Positions 33,960-42,507 of a stretch of 64,000 nucleotides of DNA are shown here, piece after piece. Made by a program: the position numbers and the translations under genes. Under the pieces are notes generated by a model that was given only the letters and a program-made list of their open reading frames with translations, ran no database searches and was not told where the DNA came from. Origin of the DNA: Dolichospermum planctonicum (GTDB taxonomy: Bacteria > Cyanobacteriota > Cyanobacteriia > Cyanobacteriales > Nostocaceae); the NCBI RefSeq assembly GCF_005402965.1, contig NZ_BJCF01000013.1:1-64000 (forward strand), written 5' to 3'. Every line of letters begins with the position of its first letter. The first letter of the stretch is position 1.

Positions 33960-35816
33960 ATGACCTCTGGAATAGGTAGCTTACCGACAAAACCCAACAT
34001 TCTAATTTTACTGAACGACCAAGATAGTGCTGCCGTAGCTTCAAGATGGCCACAAAGTTTTGAACAACAGCACTTACCAGCAATGCAGCGCTTAAAAAGA
34101 AATGGTATCAATTTTAAAATGGCGTTTACTGCTACTGCTGCTTGTTCACCAAGTCGAGGAGCGATGCTCACCAGTACTTATCCTCAAGAAAATGGGGTTT
34201 TACACACTATAGGAACACCACCATCAGTAAGCACCAAAACAGATGCTAGAAATGAAAGTGACCCTCCTATAGGCTTTACTCAGGATGCTCTACGTCCTAA
34301 TATGTTGAATCTAGCTCACATGCTCAAGGCCGCTGGTTACCAAGTTTTTTGGAAAGGTAAATGGCACTTGAGTCATCCCACCAATGGTACTGATAATTGG
34401 AAAGATTCCGATATTGAATACATGAAAGTTGCCTATGGTTTTGATGGATGGATTCCTGGTGATGCGGGTACAGCTAGAGCTGATTTCACTAAGTTTGGGA
34501 TGGGTACTTACAAGAATGACATCCGTTATATAGATGGTACTGACTATCCAGAGTTTGACAAACTTCCTCCAGATATACAAGCTGTCTTTCAAAGAGCTAG
34601 AAGTGCTCGTCAATTTATTAGGGATTATAAACCTGAAGACGGTCCATTTTGTTTGATTGTATCTATAGTCAATCCCCATGATATTCACGCTGCTCCACAC
34701 TTTGAGCCAGAAGCAGGGTATTCTGAAGAAGAATTTGTGGGCTTTGATATGCCGATTCCAGAAAGCGTGAATGAAGACCTCTCGACCAAGCCAGAAATTC
34801 AAGAAATTTGGAAACAAGCCAGCACAGCAAAAGACAATCAAAGAGCAGCAAAGATGAGACAAAAGGCACAGAGTCTTAAAGCTGCGGGCAAATTAGAGGA
34901 AGCCCAGAAACTATTAGCAAAAGCTAGCTATAAACTTTCAGATCCTCAAGGTCAAAAACTGTTTGTTAATTTCTACGCTTACTTAAAGAAATTAGCAAAT
35001 CAGCATATGAATAATATTCTTTAGGAATTGGATCAAAAAGGCTTGACTAATAGTACAGTGATCGTGCGTACTGCTGATCATGGTGAAATGTGTTTGAATC
35101 ACGGACTCAGAGAGAAGCCTTACAATGCTTATGAGGAAACAATTAATATTCCTCTAATTATTTCTAACCCCATACTATTTCCCGAACCACAAGAGACAAC
35201 TGTTTTAGCTAGTACACTTGATATCATGCCAACCATAGCCAAAATTGTGGGGGTTTATGATACCTTTAAGTATGCTTTTCAAGGTTGTGATCTTACTCCA
35301 TTATTTACCAATCCTCAAGAAAAAGTACTGGATAGATACGGTATAGAAAGAGATTGTGTACACTTCACTTTTGATGATGGCTTCTTACCAGAGAGATTTA
35401 AACTTTGTCCATTGTATATCCGCAGTATTCGCACCACTGATTGGAAGTATTCAGTTTATTTCAATTACAATGGTAATAAATTTGAATATGAAATGTATGA
35501 TCTGAAAAATGACCCTCGTGAAAACAATAATCTTGTTGGTGTGGCCAGGTACTGGGATCAGCAAAAATTACTGCATGAAAAATTACTAAAAGTCATGATT
35601 GATAAGGGTACAGTACCTAGTCCTTATTGGATATACACAGAAGAAATGCAAAAAACATCTTTCCTACCACCAATATATTGGCCTACAACTCCTGAAGCTG
35701 TACTGGGTGGTAGAATGCAGTACGAAGCTAATAAAGCTCAACAAAAATTCAGACGTTCAACCCTAATTCAATCCCAAGTGAACCAAGTACCTGCTGATTT
35801 GTGGTGGGTTGGATAA
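33960..35816 (+). pseudogene. Cys-type sulfatase interrupted by in-frame amber codon
   Basis: Read through the single TAG at 35022-35024, this is one 618-codon sulfatase. The formylglycine motif CSPSR is intact in ATAACSPSRGAMLTSTYP; metal ligands are seen in ILLNDQDS and, after the stop, RTADHGEMCLNHG; GKWHLSH is also present. The break comes at codon 355 in a helix (NQHMNNIL*ELDQKGLTNST), where CAG (Gln) is the likely ancestral codon, so one C-to-T change explains it. The rest is undamaged and no frameshift is seen. An ATG at 33960 follows TAGGAG. Readthrough, recent inactivation or base error are the options. A TTG start at 35028 could give a C-terminal piece lacking the catalytic Cys. Confidence 0.88.
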
Positions 35817-35950
35817 AACTGAGAAAACTGCCCATTGAGATAGTGAAGTCATTGTAGAAATTGCTGAGGGTAGAATGATTTCTGCATTTACTCTCAGATT
35901 TCTATAAAGTTTCTAAAATTACATCAACAATTAAATTTTGGTGAGAAAAC

Positions 35951-36424
35951 ATGAAAAGAATTGCGGGGATTTTGTCATTACTTCTGTGTTTAGCAACATT
36001 TTTTGTGTCTCCATCAGCTTTAGCTGACGTATCTCCATTTCCAGTAACAACCTCATCTCCAGTATCTGTAACAGTTCTAGATGAAAACGATCCTATCTGG
36101 AAACTAAGTTCACCGACTTTTACATCTCAGGGAGGTACTGTATATCACGGTTATGTTATTAATCCCAAACTTTGGAATCTTCAAACCGGAACGGGATTAC
36201 GCCAATTTGTGACTCATATTTACTTTGAAGAACCCTATCAAAATATACCTACAGTCACTGTTTCTCTAACTGGATTAGATACAAATAATCTAGCCAACCA
36301 ACGCATTGTGGTTAAACCTATTAATATCACACTAACTGGATTCGATTTAGAATTTAGCACTTGGGCTGATAGCGGAGTTTATTCAGTTTGGTCGAATTGG
36401 ACTGCTTTTGGCAATAATGCTTGA
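35951..36424 (+). CDS. Secreted H-type lectin domain protein 1
   Basis: A 157-residue protein with a signal peptide (MKRIAGILSLLLCLATFFVS to about SALA) and one H-type lectin domain. The domain shows PTVTVSLTGLDT, NQRIVVKPINITLTGFDLEF and WADSGVYSVWSNWTAFG, as in snail agglutinin and discoidin C-terminal domains, which bind GalNAc-type sugars as trimers or hexamers. It is the first of three tandem paralogues, and the longest because of a Pro/Val/Ser-rich insert after the signal. Start ATG follows GGTGAG. Confidence 0.85.
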   Translation: MKRIAGILSLLLCLATFFVSPSALADVSPFPVTTSSPVSVTVLDENDPIWKLSSPTFTSQGGTVYHGYVINPKLWNLQTGTGLRQFVTHIYFEEPYQNIPTVTVSLTGLDTNNLANQRIVVKPINITLTGFDLEFSTWADSGVYSVWSNWTAFGNNA

Positions 36425-36476
36425 TAGAAAATTTAGCTAATCTGCTGAAGACAATAATTTTTGTTTGGAGAAAAGA

Positions 36477-36890
36477 ATGAAGAAGATACTGTGCTTTTTG
36501 TCCCTAATTCTATGTTTGACAACATTTTTCATTTCACCATCAGCTCAAGCTCAAACTAGTGAACTCAACCTGCAAAATGTTAAAGAATTTAAAGTTCAGG
36601 GGGGAGCGTTAGTTAATGGTTATTCTACTAACTCTGAAAAATGGAATCTTTTGACTGGTACTGGAAAGCGTGAATTTACCCGTCACGTTGATTTTAAAGA
36701 AGCCTATGCTGAAAAACCAGTTGTTGTGTTGGCAATTTCTGGTTTAGATGTATTAAATGCCGCCAATAATCGAATTACAGCCACACCTACAAATGTCACT
36801 CCAACAGGATTTGACATCAATTACCAAACCTGGGCAGATAGCCAGATTTGGTCGGTATTTTTGAATTGGACTGCATTTGGTGGTAAATAG
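36477..36890 (+). CDS. Secreted H-type lectin domain protein 2
   Basis: A 137-residue paralogue: signal peptide MKKILCFLSLILCLTTFFIS ending AQAQ, then the lectin domain with KPVVVLAISGLDVLN, NNRITATPTNVTPTGFDINY and WADSQIWSVFLNWTAFG. The start is ATG 36477 with GGAG eight bases upstream; an in-frame TTG at 36465 is rejected. It is 52 bp after paralogue 1 and 47 bp before paralogue 3, so the three are co-transcribed. Confidence 0.85.
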   Translation: MKKILCFLSLILCLTTFFISPSAQAQTSELNLQNVKEFKVQGGALVNGYSTNSEKWNLLTGTGKREFTRHVDFKEAYAEKPVVVLAISGLDVLNAANNRITATPTNVTPTGFDINYQTWADSQIWSVFLNWTAFGGK

Positions 36891-36937
36891 GAAAATTTAC
36901 AACCTATCTAGTAAAACAATAGATATTGGGAAGAACA

Positions 36938-37342
36938 ATGAAGAAAATTGCTTGGCTTTTGTCTTTAATTTTGTGTATTGCTACTCTGATGATTTGTCCT
37001 CCAGCACAAGCTGCCCAAGAGTGGGAAATGATTTCACCCTATTTGCGATTTCAAGGTGGTAATGTCTATGCCGGTGCTTCTGAAAATGGACAAGGATGGA
37101 TTCTCAATCAAGGAACTGGAGAGCGCAAGTATACCAGCCATATTGATTTTAAAGATTCCTATGTTATTCCTCCCAATGTGATTGTTTCACTGACTGGCAT
37201 AGATGGGGATAATACAGCTAATAGTCGCATTAATGTTGTGGGTACGAATGTAACAGAAACAGGATTTGATATAGAATACAAAACCTGGGCAGATACCAAA
37301 ATTACTTCACTTTGGTCAAGTTGGACTGCATTAGGTGAGTAA
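36938..37342 (+). CDS. Secreted H-type lectin domain protein 3
   Basis: A 134-residue paralogue: signal peptide MKKIAWLLSLILCIATLMIC ending AQAA, then NVIVSLTGIDGDN, NSRINVVGTNVTETGFDIEY and WADTKITSLWSSWTALGE. The ATG at 36938 follows GGGAAG. The three proteins keep the signal peptide and domain frame but differ in loop residues that would shape sugar binding. Since the neighbouring operon makes a sulfated product, sulfated glycan or cell-surface binding is a reasonable guess. Confidence 0.85.
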   Translation: MKKIAWLLSLILCIATLMICPPAQAAQEWEMISPYLRFQGGNVYAGASENGQGWILNQGTGERKYTSHIDFKDSYVIPPNVIVSLTGIDGDNTANSRINVVGTNVTETGFDIEYKTWADTKITSLWSSWTALGE

Positions 37343-37670
37343 TATTGTTTCTTGACCGAAAAAAATCGGATACAAGCCCCGTCCTTTTAGGACGGGTTTA
37401 TAGTAAACTAGGTATAGTCGCCACAGGGTATTGGGAGACTATAAACGGACACTCCAGACTGGATCAGACTACTTTTCGGTAACACTGGTCAGTAAAGTAT
37501 CAAAAAATACTCGCTCATGAAAGGACTAGGAAGCATTGCAATAGTGTTATGATGTTTAACTTAGGCTGTTTATGGTTTTTGAGTTTTTGTTTTAGAAGAC
37601 AATAACTCTACTATATCAGCCCTCTTTTCATCCTATTTTTTTAGCAAAGGTATTGACAAGGTTAGTAAAA
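37343..37670. other. Intergenic region with IS605-like palindrome
   Basis: CCCGTCC-TTTTA-GGACGGG (37378-37396) inside AAGCCCCGTCCTTTTAGG resembles the imperfect palindrome at ends of IS200/IS605-type (tnpB) elements; no transposase or tnpB is present. It could equally be a terminator for the lectin genes (TTTATAG follows). The 250 bases beyond it hold no ORF. Confidence 0.5.
37378..37399 (+). terminator. GC-rich hairpin after lectin genes
   Basis: A seven-base perfect stem with five-base loop followed by TTTA, 36 bases after the third lectin stop. It can serve as terminator, whatever its origin. Confidence 0.5.
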
Positions 37671-39032
37671 ATGGAACAAGCAGAATCACACGTTTTTTAT
37701 GCAGCCGGTTGGCATAAATCTTATCCAGTAGCAGAATATGGTCAAGGTATATATTTATATGATTCAGATGGTAAACAGTATTTAGATGCCATTGGTGGTA
37801 CTCATGTTATTTCCATAGGACATGGTGTAGCGGAAGTAGCTGATGCTATAGCCGAACAAGCTCGTAAACTCTGCTTTGTTCATAAAGCCCAATTTACCAG
37901 TGAAGCCCAGGAACGTTTGGCTGATGTGGTGGCAGCAATGGCACCAGAGGACATGGATCGTGTGGCTTTTGTAACTGGGGGTTCAACGGCTAATGAAATA
38001 GCTTTCCAAATTGCCCAACATTATCATCGAGAAAGAGGAAAACCTGGCAAGTATAAAATGATTGCGCGTTGGCATAGTTATCATGGGAGAACTATTGCTA
38101 CCGTAGCTATGACTGGTAGTCTCTTTGTGCGACGTGATTTGCCTCCTTTCGACTTACTCAACTTTCCGCATATTCAAGCACCACACTGTTATCAATGTCC
38201 ATATGGTTTGACTTATCCTAGTTGCCAACTAGCTTGTGCAAATGAATTAGCTAGAACTATTGAACAGGAAGGACCAGATACCATAGCTGCTTTCATAGCT
38301 GAACCTATTATTGGTGGGGCTGGAAGTGCTATTGTGCCACCACCGGGTTATTATGAAAAAATTCGGGAAATATGTGATTTTTATGACATCTTGTTTATCT
38401 CTGAGGAAGTGATCACGGGTTTTGGTCGAACAGGTAAAAATTTTGGGATTGAACACTGGAACGCTATACCAGACATTATTACTGCAACTAAAGGTTTAAG
38501 TAGTGGATATGCTCCTATAGGAGCGGTTATTCTGCACAAGCGTGTTTATGAGACTTTTACGAAGAGTAAGAGAAAGGGATTGCCTACATTTTTAACCTAT
38601 TCTGGACATCCCATCAGTTGTGCTGCCGCTTTAGCTGTGCAAAAATACATTCTCAAGCATAATCTAATTGAGCAATGTGCAGCTATCGGTAAGTACTTAA
38701 AAAAAGAGTTGCAAAAACTGGCTGATAGAGAGCCTCTGATTGGGGATGTTCGTGGAGAAGGTTTATTGTTGGGACTGGAGTTTGTCAAGAATCGGGAAAC
38801 TCATCAACCTTTTGAGCGATCGCTGCATATCTCGGAAACAGTTGTCCAACAAGGTTTTAAAAATGGGTTAATCCTCAGAGGTAGATTTGGTACTGGTATT
38901 AAAGTAGACGGGGATCACATTTTAATTTCGCCACCCTTTATCATTACAGAAAGTCAATGTGATGAAATTGTCACCCGTTTAGAATTAACTATTAAACAGG
39001 TGAGAGAGTCTTTAAGTCTAATTTGTGTCTAG
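37671..39032 (+). CDS. Class III PLP-dependent aminotransferase
   Basis: The 453-residue protein has the class III fold: GIYLYDSDGKQYLDAIGG, TGGSTANEIAFQIAQ (phosphate site), RWHSYHGRT, and the PLP lysine in ITATKGLSSGYAPIGAV (Lys about 274). The residue that normally pairs with the pyridine nitrogen (Asp in DEVxTGFGRTG) reads Glu: SEEVITGFGRTG (about 245). A Cys-rich insert CYQCPYGLTYPSCQLAC is typical of one subgroup. ATG 37671 is preferred over TTG 37653 because AAGG lies ten bases upstream. It may aminate the aldehyde that the thioester reductase would release. Confidence 0.87.
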   Translation: MEQAESHVFYAAGWHKSYPVAEYGQGIYLYDSDGKQYLDAIGGTHVISIGHGVAEVADAIAEQARKLCFVHKAQFTSEAQERLADVVAAMAPEDMDRVAFVTGGSTANEIAFQIAQHYHRERGKPGKYKMIARWHSYHGRTIATVAMTGSLFVRRDLPPFDLLNFPHIQAPHCYQCPYGLTYPSCQLACANELARTIEQEGPDTIAAFIAEPIIGGAGSAIVPPPGYYEKIREICDFYDILFISEEVITGFGRTGKNFGIEHWNAIPDIITATKGLSSGYAPIGAVILHKRVYETFTKSKRKGLPTFLTYSGHPISCAAALAVQKYILKHNLIEQCAAIGKYLKKELQKLADREPLIGDVRGEGLLLGLEFVKNRETHQPFERSLHISETVVQQGFKNGLILRGRFGTGIKVDGDHILISPPFIITESQCDEIVTRLELTIKQVRESLSLICV

Positions 39033-39277
39033 TTTAATTTTGCGGAGCTTTAAATTTGTAGGGTTGGATGCAGTTCGGTAATTTATGCCCATAAATAGAC
39101 AGCATTAGCGGAAAGTCTATATATTGAGAGTAGTTCTGATGATCACAAATCATGGAAAACTCTCATAAGACTATTTCTACATTACCAGCCTCAACTAGAT
39201 GAATAACAACTTGAGTTATTATAAATTAGAGATTTTTTGAAAATCCTGAATTTCTACATTTAAGAACCATTACTTTT

Positions 39278-40795
39278 ATGAATTTTCGTGATGAGTTTAA
39301 ATTGTTACTTCGCGCTCGGTATCCATTGATTTATATTCCCACCTATGAAGAAGAACGGGTAGAAGCTACGATTCGAGAAGAAGCCATCAATCAAGGTAAT
39401 CGTCCGGTGTATACTTGGGATTTTGTAGACGGTTATCAGGGAAGTCCTAATGATGTGGGATTTGGCAAACGTAACCCGTTACAGGCCTTAGAGTTTGTAG
39501 AAAAATTGACTCCTGCTGCCCCTGCGGTGTTGATTTTGCGAGATTATCATCGTTTTTTAGATGATGTGGCCATTTCTCGTAAACTCCGTAATTTAGCCCG
39601 ACTATTGAAGTCGCAACCGAAAAATATTGTTTTATTATCCCCCCGCGTCGTTATTCCTGATGATTTAACAGAAGTGCTAACGGTGGTGGAATTTCCCCTA
39701 CCTAACGCAGGGGAGATCAAAACAGAGGTAGAAAGGTTATTACAAACCACGGACAACCCTCCTGGTGGTAAGTTTTTGGATGATTTAGTGCGTTCTTGTC
39801 AAGGGTTGTCTATGGAAAGAATCCGTCGGGTGTTAGTACGGGCGATCGCATCCCATGGACAATTACAACCAGAAGATGTAGATTTAGTCTTAGCAGAAAA
39901 GCGCCAAACTATCCGCCAAACTCAAATTCTCGATTTTTATCCCGCAACTGAGGAAATTACTGATATTGGGGGACTAGATAATTTGAAAGATTGGTTAATT
40001 CGTCGCGGTGGTTCTTTTAGTGAAAAAGCTCGACAATATGGTTTACCCCACCCCCGTGGGTTAATGTTAGTAGGAATTCAGGGAACTGGTAAATCCTTGA
40101 CCGCTAAAGCGATCGCCCACCATTGGCACTTACCACTGTTACGCTTAGATGTAGGGCGGTTATTTGGCGGTTTGGTGGGTGAGTCCGAATCTCGCACCCG
40201 GCAAATGATTCAAGTGGCAGAAGCGCTCGCCCCCTGTATACTATGGATTGATGAAGTTGATAAGGCTTTTTCTGGCTTGGGTAGCAAAGGTGATGCAGGT
40301 ACTACTAGCCGGGTATTTGGGACTTTTATCAATTGGTTAGCCGAAAAAACCTCCCCTGTGTTTGTTGTGGCTACCGCTAACGATATTCAAGCCTTACCAC
40401 CAGAAATGTTAAGAAAAGGGCGATTTGATGAAATTTTCTTTGTTGGTTTACCTAGTCAGGAGGAACGAAAAGCAATTTTTTATGTCCATTTATCCCGATT
40501 ACGTCCCTATAATTTGAACAGCTATGAGATTGATAGGTTGGCCTACGAAACTCCCGATTTTTCCGGTGCAGAAATTGAGCAAACGCTAATCGAAGCCATG
40601 CACATTGGCTTTAGTCAAAACCGTGATTTCACAACTGATGATATTTTAGAAGCTGCTAGTCAAATTATCCCCTTAGCGCGAACCGCTGTCGAGCAAATTC
40701 AAAAACTCCAAGAATGGGCCGCAGCTGGTAGGGCCCGTCTAGCTTCAAAATATACCCCTTTAAATCAACGTATTCAACGTCAAGAAAAGAATTAA
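39278..40795 (+). CDS. ycf46: AAA ATPase Ycf46
   Basis: A 505-residue AAA protein of the Ycf46 family found in cyanobacteria and plastids. The N-terminal half (FKLLLRARYPLIYIPTYEEE, PAVLILRDYHRFLDD) is a degenerate ATPase-like domain; the C-terminal half has Walker A GIQGTGKSLTAKAIA, Walker B CILWIDEVDKAF, sensor TAND and arginine finger RKGRFDEIF. Note Gln in GIQGTGKS where most AAA proteins have Pro. Work on Synechocystis links the family to CO2 uptake and photosynthesis regulation. It is followed closely by the SH3 protein gene. Confidence 0.92.
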   Translation: MNFRDEFKLLLRARYPLIYIPTYEEERVEATIREEAINQGNRPVYTWDFVDGYQGSPNDVGFGKRNPLQALEFVEKLTPAAPAVLILRDYHRFLDDVAISRKLRNLARLLKSQPKNIVLLSPRVVIPDDLTEVLTVVEFPLPNAGEIKTEVERLLQTTDNPPGGKFLDDLVRSCQGLSMERIRRVLVRAIASHGQLQPEDVDLVLAEKRQTIRQTQILDFYPATEEITDIGGLDNLKDWLIRRGGSFSEKARQYGLPHPRGLMLVGIQGTGKSLTAKAIAHHWHLPLLRLDVGRLFGGLVGESESRTRQMIQVAEALAPCILWIDEVDKAFSGLGSKGDAGTTSRVFGTFINWLAEKTSPVFVVATANDIQALPPEMLRKGRFDEIFFVGLPSQEERKAIFYVHLSRLRPYNLNSYEIDRLAYETPDFSGAEIEQTLIEAMHIGFSQNRDFTTDDILEAASQIIPLARTAVEQIQKLQEWAAAGRARLASKYTPLNQRIQRQEKN

Positions 40796-40834
40796 AAATT
40801 AAAAATCTTGTACCTATTGCCTATTCCCCACTAT

Positions 40835-41302
40835 ATGTTTAAAAACTTACTTAAATTTATACTCGGTCAACTTTTAGCGATCGCGGTTCTATTAGGTACT
40901 GGCTTGATAGTTGCCCTCTATTTTGTCAACCGTACTGCCGTAAATCCACCCAAGCCGATGTTTGCTAACGATAATCCTACAAACCAAATCACAAAGCCTA
41001 AAGCCATTGCCAAACCTAAACCTGAGAAAAAAGTTACTTCTAGCCCAGTACCTACACCTACTCCCACAAAGTCACCCAATTCATTACCACCAGGTGCTTA
41101 TCCAGGAATTGTTACTTGGCCAGAAGGGTTAAGTATGAGAGCAGAACCAGATATAAATTCTCCCAGTACAGGAGGAGTTGGCGGTAATAAAAAAGTTATT
41201 ATGTTAGAGGAAAGTACGGATAAAAAATGGCAAAAAATTCGCATTGCTGATACTAATCAAGAAGGTTGGGTAAAAGCAGGTAATATTCAACGTTCTCAGT
41301 AA
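40835..41302 (+). CDS. Membrane-anchored SH3-domain protein
   Basis: The product has an N-terminal transmembrane helix (ILGQLLAIAVLLGTGLIVAL), a Pro/Lys/Thr-rich linker (KPKPEKKVTSSPVPTPTPTK) and a bacterial SH3 domain (GLSMRAEPDINSPSTGG to ADTNQEGWVKAGNI). Such proteins usually bind the cell wall or other periplasmic partners. The start is taken at ATG 40835; an in-frame TTG at 40808 would add nine residues with no ribosome binding site. Gap to ycf46 is 39 bp. Confidence 0.82.
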   Translation: MFKNLLKFILGQLLAIAVLLGTGLIVALYFVNRTAVNPPKPMFANDNPTNQITKPKAIAKPKPEKKVTSSPVPTPTPTKSPNSLPPGAYPGIVTWPEGLSMRAEPDINSPSTGGVGGNKKVIMLEESTDKKWQKIRIADTNQEGWVKAGNIQRSQ

Positions 41303-41306
41303 ATGA

Positions 41307-41339
41307 ATTTTAGATTTTAGATTTTAGATTTTAGATTTT
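41307..41339. repeat. Heptad tandem repeat ATTTTAG
   Basis: About four and a half copies of the 7-bp unit ATTTTAG. The same unit is found at 20422-20460. Short tandem repeats of 7 bp are typical of heterocystous cyanobacterial genomes. Confidence 0.8.
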
Positions 41340-41360
41340 GAATACTCAATTAAAAATGTA

Positions 41361-42431
41361 TTAATTGCTAACAAAACCGCGTTTAATTTGTTCGCGTTCA
41401 ATGGCTTGAAATAAAGCCATAAAGTTACCTTCTCCAAAACCTTGGGCTAAAAGACGACGTTCAATAAATTCAAAGAAAAAAGTTGGTTGTGAGAAAATTG
41501 GTTGGCTGAAAATTTGCAATAATAGTTGCCCTTCCCTCGCATCTTCATGCCAGTCTACCAAAATTTCCTGCTGGGCGATCGCTTTTAATTCTTGAGGTGA
41601 TAGGGAAAATTTATCTCGTTTTTGTAACTGGGAATAGTAATTTTGAGAAACGGAAAGAAAGGATAAACCAGCAGCGCGAAAACAAGCAATTGCATTAACA
41701 AGATTTGGTATCAGTAAAGCAATATGTTGAATACCTGCCCCTTTATTCACCTCTATAAATTCCTGAATTTGCGAACTAGGTGACGCTGGTTCATTAATTG
41801 GTAATTGGATATTTCCAAGGGGAGAAATCATGACCCGACTATGCAAACCAGAACGATCAGTTTTAATTTTAAAACTTTGTTGAGGGTGGAAATCAAAAAT
41901 GTTTTGATACCAATTAACAGCGGTTTCTAACTCACCAACTCCCACATTCAAAACTAGATGATCAATTGCGGTAATAGCATCATGTACTTGCTTCCTCTTA
42001 CCTGTTACCTCTTGCCTGATTTCGTCCTTATTTCTGGTAATTAATGTATGATTCAAACTACCCCACGCAGCAATTTTAGCATACTTACAAAATCCAGTAT
42101 CAACAACCGGTTGGAGAACTTTTGCACCATTGCTGATGGCCTTTGCTGTCAATGCTTCCACATCATCAACAACAAAGGCTATATCAGCCACACCAGGAGG
42201 ATGTTGACGCAAAAATTCAGCCACAGGGCTAGTAGGTAAAATCGGGGAAGAAAGTAAAAAGCATACAGAGCCACTTTTTACTACTTTTGTACAAGTATGC
42301 AAGGATTTTTGATGGTGAGAAAGACCTGGAAAAATGCCCTCATTTACTGCTTGAAAACCAAGACAATATACAAACCAATCTCTCCACCTTACTGCATCTT
42401 CAACATAGAAGTGAACATGATCAACCAGCAT
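41361..42431 (-). CDS. hpd: 4-hydroxyphenylpyruvate dioxygenase
   Basis: HPPD converts 4-hydroxyphenylpyruvate to homogentisate for tocopherol synthesis in cyanobacteria. The 356-residue protein has two vicinal-oxygen-chelate halves: MLVDHVHFYVEDAVRWRDWF and the C-terminal half TAIDHLVLNVGVGELETAVN. Iron ligands are likely His in IDHLVLN, His in IQHIALLI and Glu in FFEFIERR. The length fits bacterial HPPD. A 76-bp gap separates it from the SDR gene upstream, so they may be co-transcribed. Confidence 0.92.
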   Translation of the reverse strand: MLVDHVHFYVEDAVRWRDWFVYCLGFQAVNEGIFPGLSHHQKSLHTCTKVVKSGSVCFLLSSPILPTSPVAEFLRQHPPGVADIAFVVDDVEALTAKAISNGAKVLQPVVDTGFCKYAKIAAWGSLNHTLITRNKDEIRQEVTGKRKQVHDAITAIDHLVLNVGVGELETAVNWYQNIFDFHPQQSFKIKTDRSGLHSRVMISPLGNIQLPINEPASPSSQIQEFIEVNKGAGIQHIALLIPNLVNAIACFRAAGLSFLSVSQNYYSQLQKRDKFSLSPQELKAIAQQEILVDWHEDAREGQLLLQIFSQPIFSQPTFFFEFIERRLLAQGFGEGNFMALFQAIEREQIKRGFVSN

Positions 42432-42436
42432 AACTT

Positions 42437-42482
42437 ATTCAAAATCAAGTATTCAAAATCAAGTCTTCAAAATCAAGTATTT
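42437..42482. repeat. Three copies of a 15-16-bp repeat in front of hpd
   Basis: TCAAAATCAAGTATT, TCAAAATCAAGTCT and TCAAAATCAAGTATT run directly before the hpd start codon. A spacing role or chance slippage is possible; no regulator site is recognised. Confidence 0.6.
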
Positions 42483-42507
42483 ATGATCAGCTTTCATCTG
42501 TTAGATA

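Noticed and set aside
33960-35816. TAG in the sulfatase as a pyrrolysine codon
   Set aside because: No pyl genes are seen and cyanobacteria are not known to use pyrrolysine; a CAG-to-TAG change is simpler.
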